The notes beneath the pieces were generated by a model. That model searched no databases. It had not been told where the DNA came from and was given only the letters and a program-made list of their open reading frames with translations. A stretch of 64,000 bases of DNA, from NCBI GenBank assembly GCA_010692425.1, contig JAAHHJ010000022.1, positions 61,180 to 125,179 on the forward strand, in the 5' to 3' direction. Every line of letters begins with the position of its first letter. Position 1 is the first letter of the stretch. Shown here piece after piece: positions 51,619-60,764 of this stretch. Made by a program: the position numbers and the translations under genes. The DNA is from Symploca sp. SIO3C6. Lineage in GTDB: Bacteria > Cyanobacteriota > Cyanobacteriia > Cyanobacteriales > Coleofasciculaceae.

Positions 51619-51850
51619 CAATCGCTTCTTTACCAGAACGGTTGCGCAATACTTTTAGATTACATTTTTATCAACAGCGTACACATACAGAAAATGCCGA
51701 AGAACAAGGGATAACCGACGATAACGTCTGCAAACTGATATCATTGAACTCTATCGGCAAATTTTGTTGCCAGGGGAGATTGTTGCTCTTGAGAGTGTTC
51801 AACATAGGGAATTGCTTTGAACAGGCTTATATGGCAATTCTCTTTCCCTT

Positions 51851-52268
51851 GTGAGGTACAGTCAATTTTTTCTCTTCTCCTGCGTAAAATCGGATGATGA
51901 GATAGGGCGTACCTCATGAATCTGAGAAACGCTGTAGATTAAAAAAACAGAAAAACTCAGAGTCCACAATCCCATTATTGAATTAATCTTTGATGGCTGT
52001 TGACTTGATAGTTTATAGAAGATGTAATCAAATTAAGTCTACTCGTCATCGCTGTGTTTTAAATACTAAAACCAGCATTAAAAATAACTAATATTCTCAA
52101 GAAGATAAATATTTGTTAACCATTACATAATCATTTTTTTATCTATAAAATCTAAAGAAAAACCATAAAAGTACAATTGTTGAATTAAGTGTAAAAATTT
52201 TCAAAACTAAGTATTTGATTGAATTTTTTCGTTATTCTAAAGATATATTTTACTAATATGTTTTCCCA
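51851..52268. other. AT-rich promoter region of the second histidine kinase
   Basis: No reading frame. Very AT-rich from 52060 to 52260. Promoter elements are not individually resolvable by eye. Confidence 0.4.
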
Positions 52269-53600
52269 ATGCTTGCTTTCAAGGAATCTCCCACCCCAAT
52301 GTCTTCGGCTCCCCAACCAGAGGTTCCCAATCTCAGGCTGGAGTCAACTATTGAAGAGTTGTCACTATATAACTTTCAAGTTGAAATCTATTGCCTGGGC
52401 AAAGAAGTCACTAACAGATTTGAAGTGAATCCGCTACTACCGGGAGTGATTCTCACAGAGTACGGTAAATTTGTCGGCATGATTTCGCGACGTCGATTTT
52501 TAGAACAGATGAGCCGCCCTTATGGACTAGAACTTTTTCTCAAACGCCCTCTTTATTCTTTGTATAGCTTTGTGAGTGCAGATATTTTAAAACTCAGAGG
52601 AAATACGCAGATAGTGGAAGCTGCTAATCGTTCTTTGGAGCGCTCTGCAAAGTTGCTTTATGAACCGATTGTGGTGGAGATAGAACCAGAAGTCTACCGC
52701 TTGCTGGATGTACATCAGTTATTGTTAGCTCAGTCACAAATTCATAAACTAACTTACCAGCTACTAGACAAGCAAATCCAAGTCCAAATGATACAAACTG
52801 AAAAAATGGTTAGTTTGGGTAAGATGGTTGCCAGTGTTGCTCATGAAATTAAAAATCCTGTTACTGCCATCACCTGTAACTTAGGTTTCCTCCATAGTTA
52901 CTGCCAGCAAATCATGGAAATATTATCAGTTTATGAATTAGATAACCATCATCAATCTGAAGTCATTACTGAATTAAAACAACAAAGTGATCTAGATTTT
53001 ATTCGAGAAGACTTACCCAAAGTAATTAAAAGTATGAAACTAGGGTCTGAGCGATTAACTAAAATTGTTAGTGGTTTACATAACTTTTCTCACATGGGAG
53101 AATTGAATCGCGCCAAAGCTGATATCCATGAGTGTATTGAAAATATTTTGTTAATATTAAATAACCGTCTTAAGTACGGTATTAAAGTAATTAACAATTA
53201 CGGGGAACTGCCACTAGTTAATTGCTACTTAGGTCAACTTTCTCAAGTGTTTATGAATATTATCAGCAATGGGATTGACGCCCTGACAGAGAAAGCTGAA
53301 CAACAAGTAGCTGAAGCAATAACATGGCAAGCTCAGATTGAAATTAGTACCGAGGTTTTGCAACAGTCAGATTCTGAATGGATTTGTATTCGGATTGCTG
53401 ATAATGGTCCTGGGATTCCACCAGCAATCCGAGAACATATATTTGAGCCCTTCTTCACCACCAAACCTATAGGTAAAGGAAGTGGTTTGGGCTTAGCAAT
53501 TAGCCATCAAATCGTCACTGCCAAACACGGAGGAAAACTGCTAGTGCATTCAAGAGAGTCCCATGGCACTGAGTTTCAGATTCTGCTGCCAATATTTTAA
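52269..53600 (+). CDS. Sensor histidine kinase with CBS-like N-terminal domain
   Basis: A 443-residue soluble kinase. Residues about 45-150 ([20 protein letters not shown] and so on) resemble a CBS-like ligand-binding pair. A coiled linker leads to the HisKA domain with phospho-acceptor His192 in [15 protein letters not shown]. The ATPase domain follows, with [12 protein letters not shown] (N box), [27 protein letters not shown]. The NtrB-like EPFFTTK motif is present. No response regulator is adjacent, so its pathway is unknown. A second ATG at 52299 is possible. Confidence 0.85.
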   Translation: MLAFKESPTPMSSAPQPEVPNLRLESTIEELSLYNFQVEIYCLGKEVTNRFEVNPLLPGVILTEYGKFVGMISRRRFLEQMSRPYGLELFLKRPLYSLYSFVSADILKLRGNTQIVEAANRSLERSAKLLYEPIVVEIEPEVYRLLDVHQLLLAQSQIHKLTYQLLDKQIQVQMIQTEKMVSLGKMVASVAHEIKNPVTAITCNLGFLHSYCQQIMEILSVYELDNHHQSEVITELKQQSDLDFIREDLPKVIKSMKLGSERLTKIVSGLHNFSHMGELNRAKADIHECIENILLILNNRLKYGIKVINNYGELPLVNCYLGQLSQVFMNIISNGIDALTEKAEQQVAEAITWQAQIEISTEVLQQSDSEWICIRIADNGPGIPPAIREHIFEPFFTTKPIGKGSGLGLAISHQIVTAKHGGKLLVHSRESHGTEFQILLPIF

Positions 53601-53616
53601 TTTTGCGCAGCAGTAT

Positions 53617-55404
53617 TTAAAAACTAAATGTCGTTCTGAGAGCTCCGATGAAAACGTCATCGTTATCTTCATCCTGATTGGGGGCAGCCAGCCAAATTAC
53701 ACCTGGCGTAATTGAGATATTATCCGTTAACTTATACTTGTAGAAAGCCTCGACGTGGAAGGGGACATCTTCCTCAAAATCATCATCTCCTGGAACCTCG
53801 AGGTCTACTAGGTAGGGTTCAGCACCAACGACAACAGCACCAAGACTTCCCTGCTTACCAAGATCCGGGAAAGCAAAAATCAGCGAATAGTTGATGATAT
53901 CAGCGTCACCCAAACCAATCAAACGTGCTTTAGTCAAACCAGCCCAACCGCGAATGTTAAAACTGGGACTGACCTTGAATAAAGTTTCAATGCCATAGGA
54001 ATTACTCGAAACTGGAGTAGCTTCAACCCCCAGTTGTTCCAGTGCTGTGGGGGCCAAATTACCAAGATTAGTACCAGTCCCACCAAAGGCAAAGCGCCGC
54101 CCAGATTCTACATCATAACCATTGAGGTAGGTTAGTCCGATCTTGAAACTCTCGAAAGGTGCAAACACTAACTGCGCCATCGCCGAGTAGTTACCATTAA
54201 ACAAACCAGAGCCATCTGTAGGGACATTACCACCCCTTGCTAAGTAACCACCTGAAAACTCCAAGCTATTACTAAACTTATATCTTAAACCCAGACCTTG
54301 ACCTCCCAGACCGAAACGATAAATAGGATTACGCTCAGCAAATCGGGAGAGAGCGCCATTGGCACCACCACCAGCTTCTAATCCTGGGTTAAAGGTGTCA
54401 GCATAGAAATGATGACCACCTAGATTAGCCATGACAGTTGCTTGTAAATTGTCATTGACTGGGAAAACATAGTGTATTCGATCCATGGTTACATCATTAT
54501 TACCAGGACCATCAAAAGCAAAGCGCCCCTCATTAGTACCAAGCTCATCAGCAAAGGAGTTGCCAATATTGCCGGTGGTTAAGCGGGTATACAACTTATC
54601 TTTCCCGGTAAAACTGGTGACAAACTGCAGACGAATCTTCTCCTGAAAAACTGTTTGCACGTCTACATCATCTCCGAAAGCATCAGCCAGGAGAAAAGGA
54701 ATTTCACCAACAAGCTTAGTAGTTGTAGAAAACTGATTATCTTCTAAGAACTGTACACGATCCTCGAGATTATCTACCCTTGTGCCTAGAGTTGCCAGCT
54801 CAGCTTCAAATTCTTGTATCAAGCGCCCCAGAGCTTGCAAATCCTCACGGCTGACATCACCACTACCGTCAATGATTAAACGCTCAATTTGGTTTAAACA
54901 GGCATTCAAGCCGGCAGCAAATTCAAAGCGAGTGGTAGTGCGATTGCCTCGAAAGGTGCCGTCAGGATACCCAGCAATACAACCATAGCGTTCAACTAGC
55001 GATCGCAAAGCTTCATAGGCCCAATCACCTGGAGAAACATCCCGTAGTTGAGAGACGTTAGTTACTTGATTGAGGGACTTAGTTTTACCATTGGCAAACA
55101 CTCTCAGGTTGCGGCGGTTAACACCGGGAGTTGTATTTGCCCGATTTTCCCCCATCGGTAGGCTCTGAGACAATAAAGTATCACTAATGGGGTTTTCTGA
55201 ACTTTGAGTGTTTTCCCCACCAGTAGTTACATCTGTTGTAGACTGAGCTGAAATCCCTTGAGACTCACTCAATTCAGGATTAGTTTCAACTACAGTAGCC
55301 TTTGCCTTCGATATGGGGTGAACTATTGCTGTCGAGGTAGCAGCCAAAGTTGCTCCCAGTATCACTCGACTAATCACCCGGATATTCCAGCCAGTCCTTT
55401 CCAT
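53617..55404 (-). CDS. SLH/OprB-type outer-membrane porin
   Basis: A 595-residue outer-membrane protein of the SomA/iron-uptake porin type. An N-terminal signal sequence is followed by a low-complexity region and an SLH domain (about 120-180: LRDVSPGDWAYEALRSLVER, YGCIAGYPDGTFRGNRTTTR). Next is a coiled coil (LGTRVDNLEDRVQFLEDNQF), then an OprB-like beta barrel ending in Phe (ALRTTFSF). It anchors to the wall via SLH and allows diffusion of ions and small solutes. It converges with the histidine kinase (16 bp apart). Confidence 0.88.
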   Translation of the reverse strand: MERTGWNIRVISRVILGATLAATSTAIVHPISKAKATVVETNPELSESQGISAQSTTDVTTGGENTQSSENPISDTLLSQSLPMGENRANTTPGVNRRNLRVFANGKTKSLNQVTNVSQLRDVSPGDWAYEALRSLVERYGCIAGYPDGTFRGNRTTTRFEFAAGLNACLNQIERLIIDGSGDVSREDLQALGRLIQEFEAELATLGTRVDNLEDRVQFLEDNQFSTTTKLVGEIPFLLADAFGDDVDVQTVFQEKIRLQFVTSFTGKDKLYTRLTTGNIGNSFADELGTNEGRFAFDGPGNNDVTMDRIHYVFPVNDNLQATVMANLGGHHFYADTFNPGLEAGGGANGALSRFAERNPIYRFGLGGQGLGLRYKFSNSLEFSGGYLARGGNVPTDGSGLFNGNYSAMAQLVFAPFESFKIGLTYLNGYDVESGRRFAFGGTGTNLGNLAPTALEQLGVEATPVSSNSYGIETLFKVSPSFNIRGWAGLTKARLIGLGDADIINYSLIFAFPDLGKQGSLGAVVVGAEPYLVDLEVPGDDDFEEDVPFHVEAFYKYKLTDNISITPGVIWLAAPNQDEDNDDVFIGALRTTFSF

Positions 55405-55632
55405 TAAAATTTTTCCTCAGCTGATTCAGCAAGCTCATTTTGACATGTTATGTCAACATTTCAGTGCTCTAAGCTAAGGGGATTGATGGAGGGATTTCGT
55501 ATCTTTGACTACAAAATTCCCCTCAGATTGTTTTAATTGCATTAAACGGATGCAGCAATCGCATTCTTGAGATGCCTAAGCAGTGGAGGTACAAAACCCC
55601 AGGTATCCCCGTCTCTTGAGAGCAGGGAGTAT

Positions 55633-56256
55633 TTAATCGACATCTAGCAAACCGACAGGCGGTGTAATCTCAATTTTGCGGCTCTCGATATCTACTACTG
55701 GTGCAATTTCCTTGACAAATGGAATTAATACAGTCAGTGCTTTCGACTTTTTCTGGCGCTTGAATTTACGCTGCTTGCTAGTTCGATTAGGGATTGGGGC
55801 TTCTGATTCAACTGGGGCTGGTGTCGGTTGCTGGTTTAGTTTTACCTCCAAAATGCTATTACCGGCTGGAATCACATCAACCACGACTCCGATAACTTCA
55901 CCTGTAAGTTGATTAAATACTTCCAGACCAAGTAAATCCCTTACATGATATTCATCTTCCCCTAATTCTGGGCGATCGCTTTCTGGTACCAGCAGTCGAT
56001 AACCTCGTAATACCTCTGCCTGATTACGGTTTTCCACCCCTGCTAGCTGCACTACGTATAGCCCTTTGCCAGGAATATAACGCCCACCTAATAATTCTAT
56101 GGGTTGAGGTTCAGTTCCACCAGGCCGTTGTAACCAGCGCTGCCCTGGTTGTTCAAACCTTTCAGGAAAGTCAGAATTCGGATAGACTCGCAACTCCCCT
56201 TTTAGACCTTGAGGGGATACAATTGTGCCGATTTCTAACCAGTCATCATTAGTCAT
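55633..56256 (-). CDS. rimM: Ribosome maturation factor RimM
   Basis: A 207-residue RimM. The N-terminal domain has LEIGTIVSPQGLKGELRVYP; the C-terminal PRC-barrel has YHVRDLLGLEVFNQLTGEVI and the final IPFVKEIAPVVDIESRKIEI then PPVGLLD. It assists 30S assembly. A basic Pro-rich insertion (about 150-170, PNRTSKQRKFKRQKKSK) lengthens it relative to E. coli RimM (182). It is a single gene here, not next to trmD or rpsP. Confidence 0.92.
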   Translation of the reverse strand: MTNDDWLEIGTIVSPQGLKGELRVYPNSDFPERFEQPGQRWLQRPGGTEPQPIELLGGRYIPGKGLYVVQLAGVENRNQAEVLRGYRLLVPESDRPELGEDEYHVRDLLGLEVFNQLTGEVIGVVVDVIPAGNSILEVKLNQQPTPAPVESEAPIPNRTSKQRKFKRQKKSKALTVLIPFVKEIAPVVDIESRKIEITPPVGLLDVD

Positions 56257-56385
56257 CTTCTGCGATCGAAGCCACGCTTCAATTGGGAGTACTCAAGGCT
56301 CCTATTAGCCATGGTTGCAGGCTCCATTATACAAAAAAACTGATTAGCTTAGGGTGCAAAGTCTTGCACCCCCATCCCTTAAGTT

Positions 56386-58758
56386 CTAAACAAACTGACC
56401 ATTTGAAACATTAGGCAAAATGCCAATCACACAAGGACGCGGTACTCCGTTAGGATTGTCTGAACCGCCATCACCAGATGGTAGATTACTTGGCCAGCTA
56501 CTCCCCAGAGGAACAGTGCGGTTTTGAATAAATAGATTGCCATCTGAATCTAGCATCTCAATATCTCTGTTAAGAGGTGCTTGACCAGCATTAATGGGAA
56601 CGCTTTCCCCTGGGTGCTGCACCGCTAGAAGCAGCGTATCACCTACGAAAGTTGGACCGGTCATTTCGCAACGAGGAGGGCCATAAGCAAAGGGTACAAT
56701 CTCCCCAGCATCTAAACCACTGGTAGGAATAAAGAATAGCCAGTTATTACCAAAAACCCCTACTAAAGCGTCAGTGGCACCAGTATCACTGTGGTTAATA
56801 GTTCTCAGACCTGGGTTAGCACCAGTCCTAAAGCCATTTTGCCGACTTGTGGACATATCTGTAACTCCAAAGACATTGCCTTGGTCATCAAAAGCCAAAT
56901 TATCCACATTGGCAAAACCAGCACCGCTATCTGCTCCAGCTTCTCCAGCTTCCACAAATTTAGTCCAGGTGAAGGTGGTGCCGGCACCGTTGGAACTGTC
57001 TTCAATAATCTTGTAAAGACCCCCTGAAGGTTGCTGGGCATTAGCTGCTGCACTGAGTTTAGCAGTTTGGAAAATTCGCGAATCTGGATACCCATCTCCC
57101 CCAGCAATATGATCCGTATAGGCAATAAATACCTCATTAGTACTGGGGTGAACTTCTAAGTCTTCAGGACGAGAAGAGGGAGTGCCGCCAATGGCATTAG
57201 CCGCGAGAAAGGCATCTGTCAGCACTGCTCCTTGGCTGGTATAGAAATCTGCCAATGTTTTGTTTTGGTAATCTGGCAGTATTGTCGCTTCATTGGTAGT
57301 ATCTACAATAATGGAACCGCCATCCTCAGTTGCTCCACCAAGACCTGCACGCTGGGGCAAACGATTACGACCATCTCTTTGAGCTTCACCAAGGGTTGCT
57401 ATTTCTACTGAACCCAGTACAGAAGGGGGTGTAGGATTAGTGGGAGTACTCAATAGCAAAGGCAGCCACTCACCAGTACCATCAGCATTGAATTTGGCGA
57501 CATAAAGAATGCCATCTTCAAAGAGGGCAGAGTTATTGCTGTTGCTAAGCTCTCCTAGAACTCCATTACTGACGTACTTCCAGGTATGACCACCCCTTCT
57601 GTCATCCCCCATATATGCCACTAGGGGTTCCCCACTTTCGAGGCGGAAAGTGATATTTTCGTGGCGGAAACGACCTAAGGCAGTGTGTTTCTTAGAACGT
57701 ACATCAGGGTCAGCTGGATCAATCTCCACCATCCAGCCATACTTTTCACCAACTAAGCCAAAAACAGCACCACTAGTGCCCTCAGTGTACTCAGTCTGAG
57801 TTCCATTGGGCAGTACGCCTTCGGTGACACCAACGAAAAATGTGTTACTCCCCTGGAAGTTTTCCTCAGCAGTGAGGATGGTACCCCAAGGTGTATCGCC
57901 GCCAGAGCAGTTGTAGGCAGTGCCAATGATACGGTTTCCTAAACCATCTGAACTTAGGGGAAATACCTCAGTTGCAGCTGGGCCAGTACCAACTAGATAA
58001 TTTTGGTCTCCAATTTGATGAGATCTAGTACCCCAAGCTGTAATATTCTGGAATCCGTCGCTTCGTTCAGCATTGATTCCTAGACCTGATAGTCCATGGA
58101 TGCGTCGGTTATTGGGGTCATCGACAACTTGAAATTTTCTGCCACTAGTGGAGCGAGAAATTCTGACGATGGAACCGCCCACATTGTAGTAAAACTCACC
58201 TCTGGTTTCGAGGTTAAGGGTAGTAGGCAGAGGGTATCCGATTACCTCTTCAAAGCTTGTCCGCGCTCCTATCAAGTCTGATGGGGTACCGGGAGCTAAA
58301 TCAGAAATGGGAAAAGAAACGTATTCATGGTTAACCCAAAGGTAGCCGTCAAGGACACCGTCAATGGGAACAAAGGCGGTGAAGTCGCTATTGTAGCCGA
58401 AATAATCATCTGAATTAGGGAAAACGCGATCGCCCCACCGGACAATCACATACCTTCTATACTCAGGCGGTACCATGACATCGTCAATTATTGTATAACT
58501 GGCTAGCCTGGTATCATTTGAGGGAGCCAATATAGTTGTCTGATTGATGTCAGTGGGTAGAGCACTTTTATTGGTTTGGTAGATAGGTAGTGAATGAGGC
58601 AAACGTATGGGGGTAAAAGTTAGGGAATTTGTTGTTGTCTGAGCAACGCTAGGATTACCTCCCATAAATTTCTGACCCATTTGAGGAGTCAGCACCGTGG
58701 CAGCAGCAGAGCTACCAAAGAAGATAAGTAGCTGTCTGCGAGTAAACTTTGACATCAA
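56386..58758 (-). CDS. phoX: PhoX-family alkaline phosphatase
   Basis: A 790-residue exported phosphatase. The N-terminus SKFTRRQLLIFFGSSAAATV is a Tat signal. The PhoX/DUF839 features include YNCSGGDTPWGTILTAEENF, GRFRHENITFRL and MGDDRRGGHTWKYV, which supply metal ligands in this family. It releases phosphate from organic phosphoesters outside the cytoplasm, using Ca and Fe in studied members. A Pho-box-like triplet lies about 110 bp upstream, so induction by phosphate starvation is likely. Confidence 0.87.
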   Translation of the reverse strand: MMSKFTRRQLLIFFGSSAAATVLTPQMGQKFMGGNPSVAQTTTNSLTFTPIRLPHSLPIYQTNKSALPTDINQTTILAPSNDTRLASYTIIDDVMVPPEYRRYVIVRWGDRVFPNSDDYFGYNSDFTAFVPIDGVLDGYLWVNHEYVSFPISDLAPGTPSDLIGARTSFEEVIGYPLPTTLNLETRGEFYYNVGGSIVRISRSTSGRKFQVVDDPNNRRIHGLSGLGINAERSDGFQNITAWGTRSHQIGDQNYLVGTGPAATEVFPLSSDGLGNRIIGTAYNCSGGDTPWGTILTAEENFQGSNTFFVGVTEGVLPNGTQTEYTEGTSGAVFGLVGEKYGWMVEIDPADPDVRSKKHTALGRFRHENITFRLESGEPLVAYMGDDRRGGHTWKYVSNGVLGELSNSNNSALFEDGILYVAKFNADGTGEWLPLLLSTPTNPTPPSVLGSVEIATLGEAQRDGRNRLPQRAGLGGATEDGGSIIVDTTNEATILPDYQNKTLADFYTSQGAVLTDAFLAANAIGGTPSSRPEDLEVHPSTNEVFIAYTDHIAGGDGYPDSRIFQTAKLSAAANAQQPSGGLYKIIEDSSNGAGTTFTWTKFVEAGEAGADSGAGFANVDNLAFDDQGNVFGVTDMSTSRQNGFRTGANPGLRTINHSDTGATDALVGVFGNNWLFFIPTSGLDAGEIVPFAYGPPRCEMTGPTFVGDTLLLAVQHPGESVPINAGQAPLNRDIEMLDSDGNLFIQNRTVPLGSSWPSNLPSGDGGSDNPNGVPRPCVIGILPNVSNGQFV

Positions 58759-58866
58759 ACCTCTTGAAAGTCCTATTTCTGTGCTTTGATTACAATGACT
58801 ATCTCTGTAGATAGATATGATTGGTTAATTAGAACTTTTACTTCTTCAAGAGAGTATACCTTTGCC

Positions 58867-58896
58867 AAGTTAAGATCAGTTAAATTTAAGGTTAAT
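58867..58896 (-). promoter_or_regulatory. Pho-box-like triplet upstream of phoX
   Basis: Read toward phoX: ATTAACCT, TTTAACTG and CTTAACTT, with starts 12 and 10 bases apart, matching the cyanobacterial PhoB/SphR site (repeats of CTTAACCT at about 11-base spacing). Location 109-138 bp before the start codon is suitable for activation. Confidence 0.6.
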
Positions 58897-59097
58897 GCTG
58901 TGAAAAGTTTTAGATGATCCCTAACTAGAACCTGGGGATTATCCCTAATTTGTCAAAAGATACCATGGGCTTAGGGTAAGTGTGGTGCGGTTTAAGAGAG
59001 AAACTATATCAGCTAATTAGCCCCAAGATTTAAACTCAACTCGATTATAAAGTAAATCTTAAATTATTAGATGTAGGCTTGATAATCAATAATTTCG

Positions 59098-59544
59098 TTA
59101 GTCATCGCGAAAAGCTGGATCATTTACCAGTGCATCTTCAAAGCTATCTCGAAGCTTGGGTTGAGGAGAATTAGCTTGAGAATCTCTGAACCCCAAAAGT
59201 ATTTCCGAACGACTAAAATAACTAAGCCAGTCACTTTTAGTAAGGTCTTGTTGCCACACAGAACGAGAAACTATGGCATGCAGAAGTGGGACAATCTGAC
59301 CTTGATGTTCTCCTAAAATCATGATCGCAACTTCAGTCGCTTCTGGGTTTTGTGCAAATTCCTGATTTATGGAGTTTTCCAAAAAACTTTCTGCTTGCTT
59401 CAAGAGGGTTTCAAAGGATTGATTACCATTGGAGTTGAGGATAAAGTTGCGTTGTATGGTTTCGGCAGAGGCGATCGAGATTGTTGCCAAGAAATTACTT
59501 ACTACTAGAATGGCTCCCCAAAGGAGGCTATAATTAATGCCCAT
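59098..59544 (-). CDS. Exported hypothetical protein
   Basis: A 148-residue protein with a signal peptide (LLWGAILVVSNFLATISIASA, cleavage near AETIQ). The mature part is acidic and helical (FETLLKQAESFLENSINQEF, ATEVAIMILGEHQGQIVPLL). No family is recognised with confidence. It is divergent from the DUF3082 gene and separated from phoX by the Pho-box region. Confidence 0.65.
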   Translation of the reverse strand: MGINYSLLWGAILVVSNFLATISIASAETIQRNFILNSNGNQSFETLLKQAESFLENSINQEFAQNPEATEVAIMILGEHQGQIVPLLHAIVSRSVWQQDLTKSDWLSYFSRSEILLGFRDSQANSPQPKLRDSFEDALVNDPAFRDD

Positions 59545-59702
59545 TAACGGTGTGAATGTTATTGCCTGTGGACTTTTTAGGCTAACAGCTACAAGTTAAG
59601 GACATAGTAAGGGCTGGTTAATTGTTACAATGTTCCCAGGAAATCGGCAGGATATATAGCTAGATATAGAGTTTCTCGTCAGATTAGCAAAGAGTAAAGA
59701 GT

Positions 59703-60053
59703 ATGACTAACCCTACTCCTACACCTAACCCAGAAACCCAGTCAGAGGAAGCCACTAACAAACTGCCTGGTCCATTGCGCTGCTTGACAGGAGCTATGAT
59801 TTCGGGAGGATTAGCGATCGCACTTTACTCGCTTACATCCTCAATTGCTCAATCCTTTGCTAGTAAACCCCCGCCTGCTAGTAACATGACAGTACTCAAA
59901 ATCGCGATCGCGGTTCGTACTCTAGTGGTTGGTGTTAGTACTCTGGCAACTTTTATTTTTGCTTTTGTGACCATTGGTTTAGTGGCTCTGGCAATTCAAG
60001 TGTCATTTCAAAGATTGACAAATCGCACACAACAGTCTTCTGATGCCAAGTGA
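59703..60053 (+). CDS. DUF3082 membrane protein
   Basis: A 116-residue protein. A Pro/Thr-rich start (TNPTPTPNPETQSEE) is followed by GPLRCLTGAMISGGLAIALY and a second hydrophobic segment (VVGVSTLATFIFAFVTIGLV). This pattern is the DUF3082 family, conserved in cyanobacteria, function unknown. It is likely an inner or thylakoid membrane protein. Confidence 0.8.
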   Translation: MTNPTPTPNPETQSEEATNKLPGPLRCLTGAMISGGLAIALYSLTSSIAQSFASKPPPASNMTVLKIAIAVRTLVVGVSTLATFIFAFVTIGLVALAIQVSFQRLTNRTQQSSDAK

Positions 60054-60230
60054 TTCATTAAAAAATGGCTCCAAAATCCTTAATTTTAGGAAAGCTTCCC
60101 CATAGAATCTCCCGTATTCTATGGTTATCTTCGTTTCATTACTTCAATCTAACCTACCTTTGGCAGAAAAAAATTGAGACGTAGGATATTACTTAATAAC
60201 CTGAGTTCGATGTAATAAAAATGGCAATAG

Positions 60231-60337
60231 TATAGCGCTACGCGCAAGGCTCCAGGGCAGAAGGCAGAAGGCAGAAGGCAGAAATTGACAAAGTTTTAGC
60301 GATTTAGCTTGTCCTAACCTTAATACGTACTGCTATA
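60231..60337 (+). mobile_element. Miniature element, copy G
   Basis: Forward copy with an internal expansion of GGCAGAA units (three in tandem at about 60257-60280), ends TATAGCGCTACGCG and GTACTGCTATA. It lies 180 bp past the DUF3082 gene. Confidence 0.75.
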
Positions 60338-60764
60338 AAGGAAAATAAACGCATATTTTCTAAATGTAAATAGACTATTAAGCCTGAGCATTCTTAACTG
60401 AATTCAGGTCAATTACGATTAAGTTTTGATTGAATAATCGAGTTAAATCTGACCAAATCTCAGAAAAGCCAAATCCTGTTAGCAAGTCAATGCGATTACC
60501 TTGGGTGCTGCCCAAAGGGCAATCTCTCTCTTGGCATACTTTAAATCAGATTGCTATTGTAAGTACATGAGCTAGGTGCATGCCAGATGCCCTCTCAGGT
60601 GTCAACAGGGCTAATTAGAAGACTAACTGTAGATCTACCAGAAAGTTCACCGAGTACTTGAAGAATACTGCTTGGAACCTCAAGAAACCAAGTAACAGGT
60701 GATTTACTCATTAATTCGCAGGTTGTATCACCGGCAATCTAGAAAGATAGAAGGTTAGGTCATC
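60338..60764. other. Gene-free stretch upstream of the kinase-GUN4 gene
   Basis: No coding frame or recognised repeat. It carries the promoter of the kinase gene, not resolved. GATAGAAGGTTAGG lies just before the start. Confidence 0.4.

Larger units (their letters stand above)
51241..51850 (+). pseudogene. Disrupted sigma-70 family RNA polymerase sigma factor
   Basis: Region 2.4-like sequence TRNLCIDIIRQRSKGAVGVD followed by SLEWVGATDN and DTPERALEKEEKATV runs to about 51423. It is cut by miniature element copy F and another repeat, and resumes at about 51619 with AIASLPERLRNTFRLHFYQQ, RTHTENAEEQGITDDNVCK (region 4). The N-terminal part and the end are missing or degenerate. It is clearly a dead gene whose middle was interrupted by mobile sequence. 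Confidence 0.75.
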
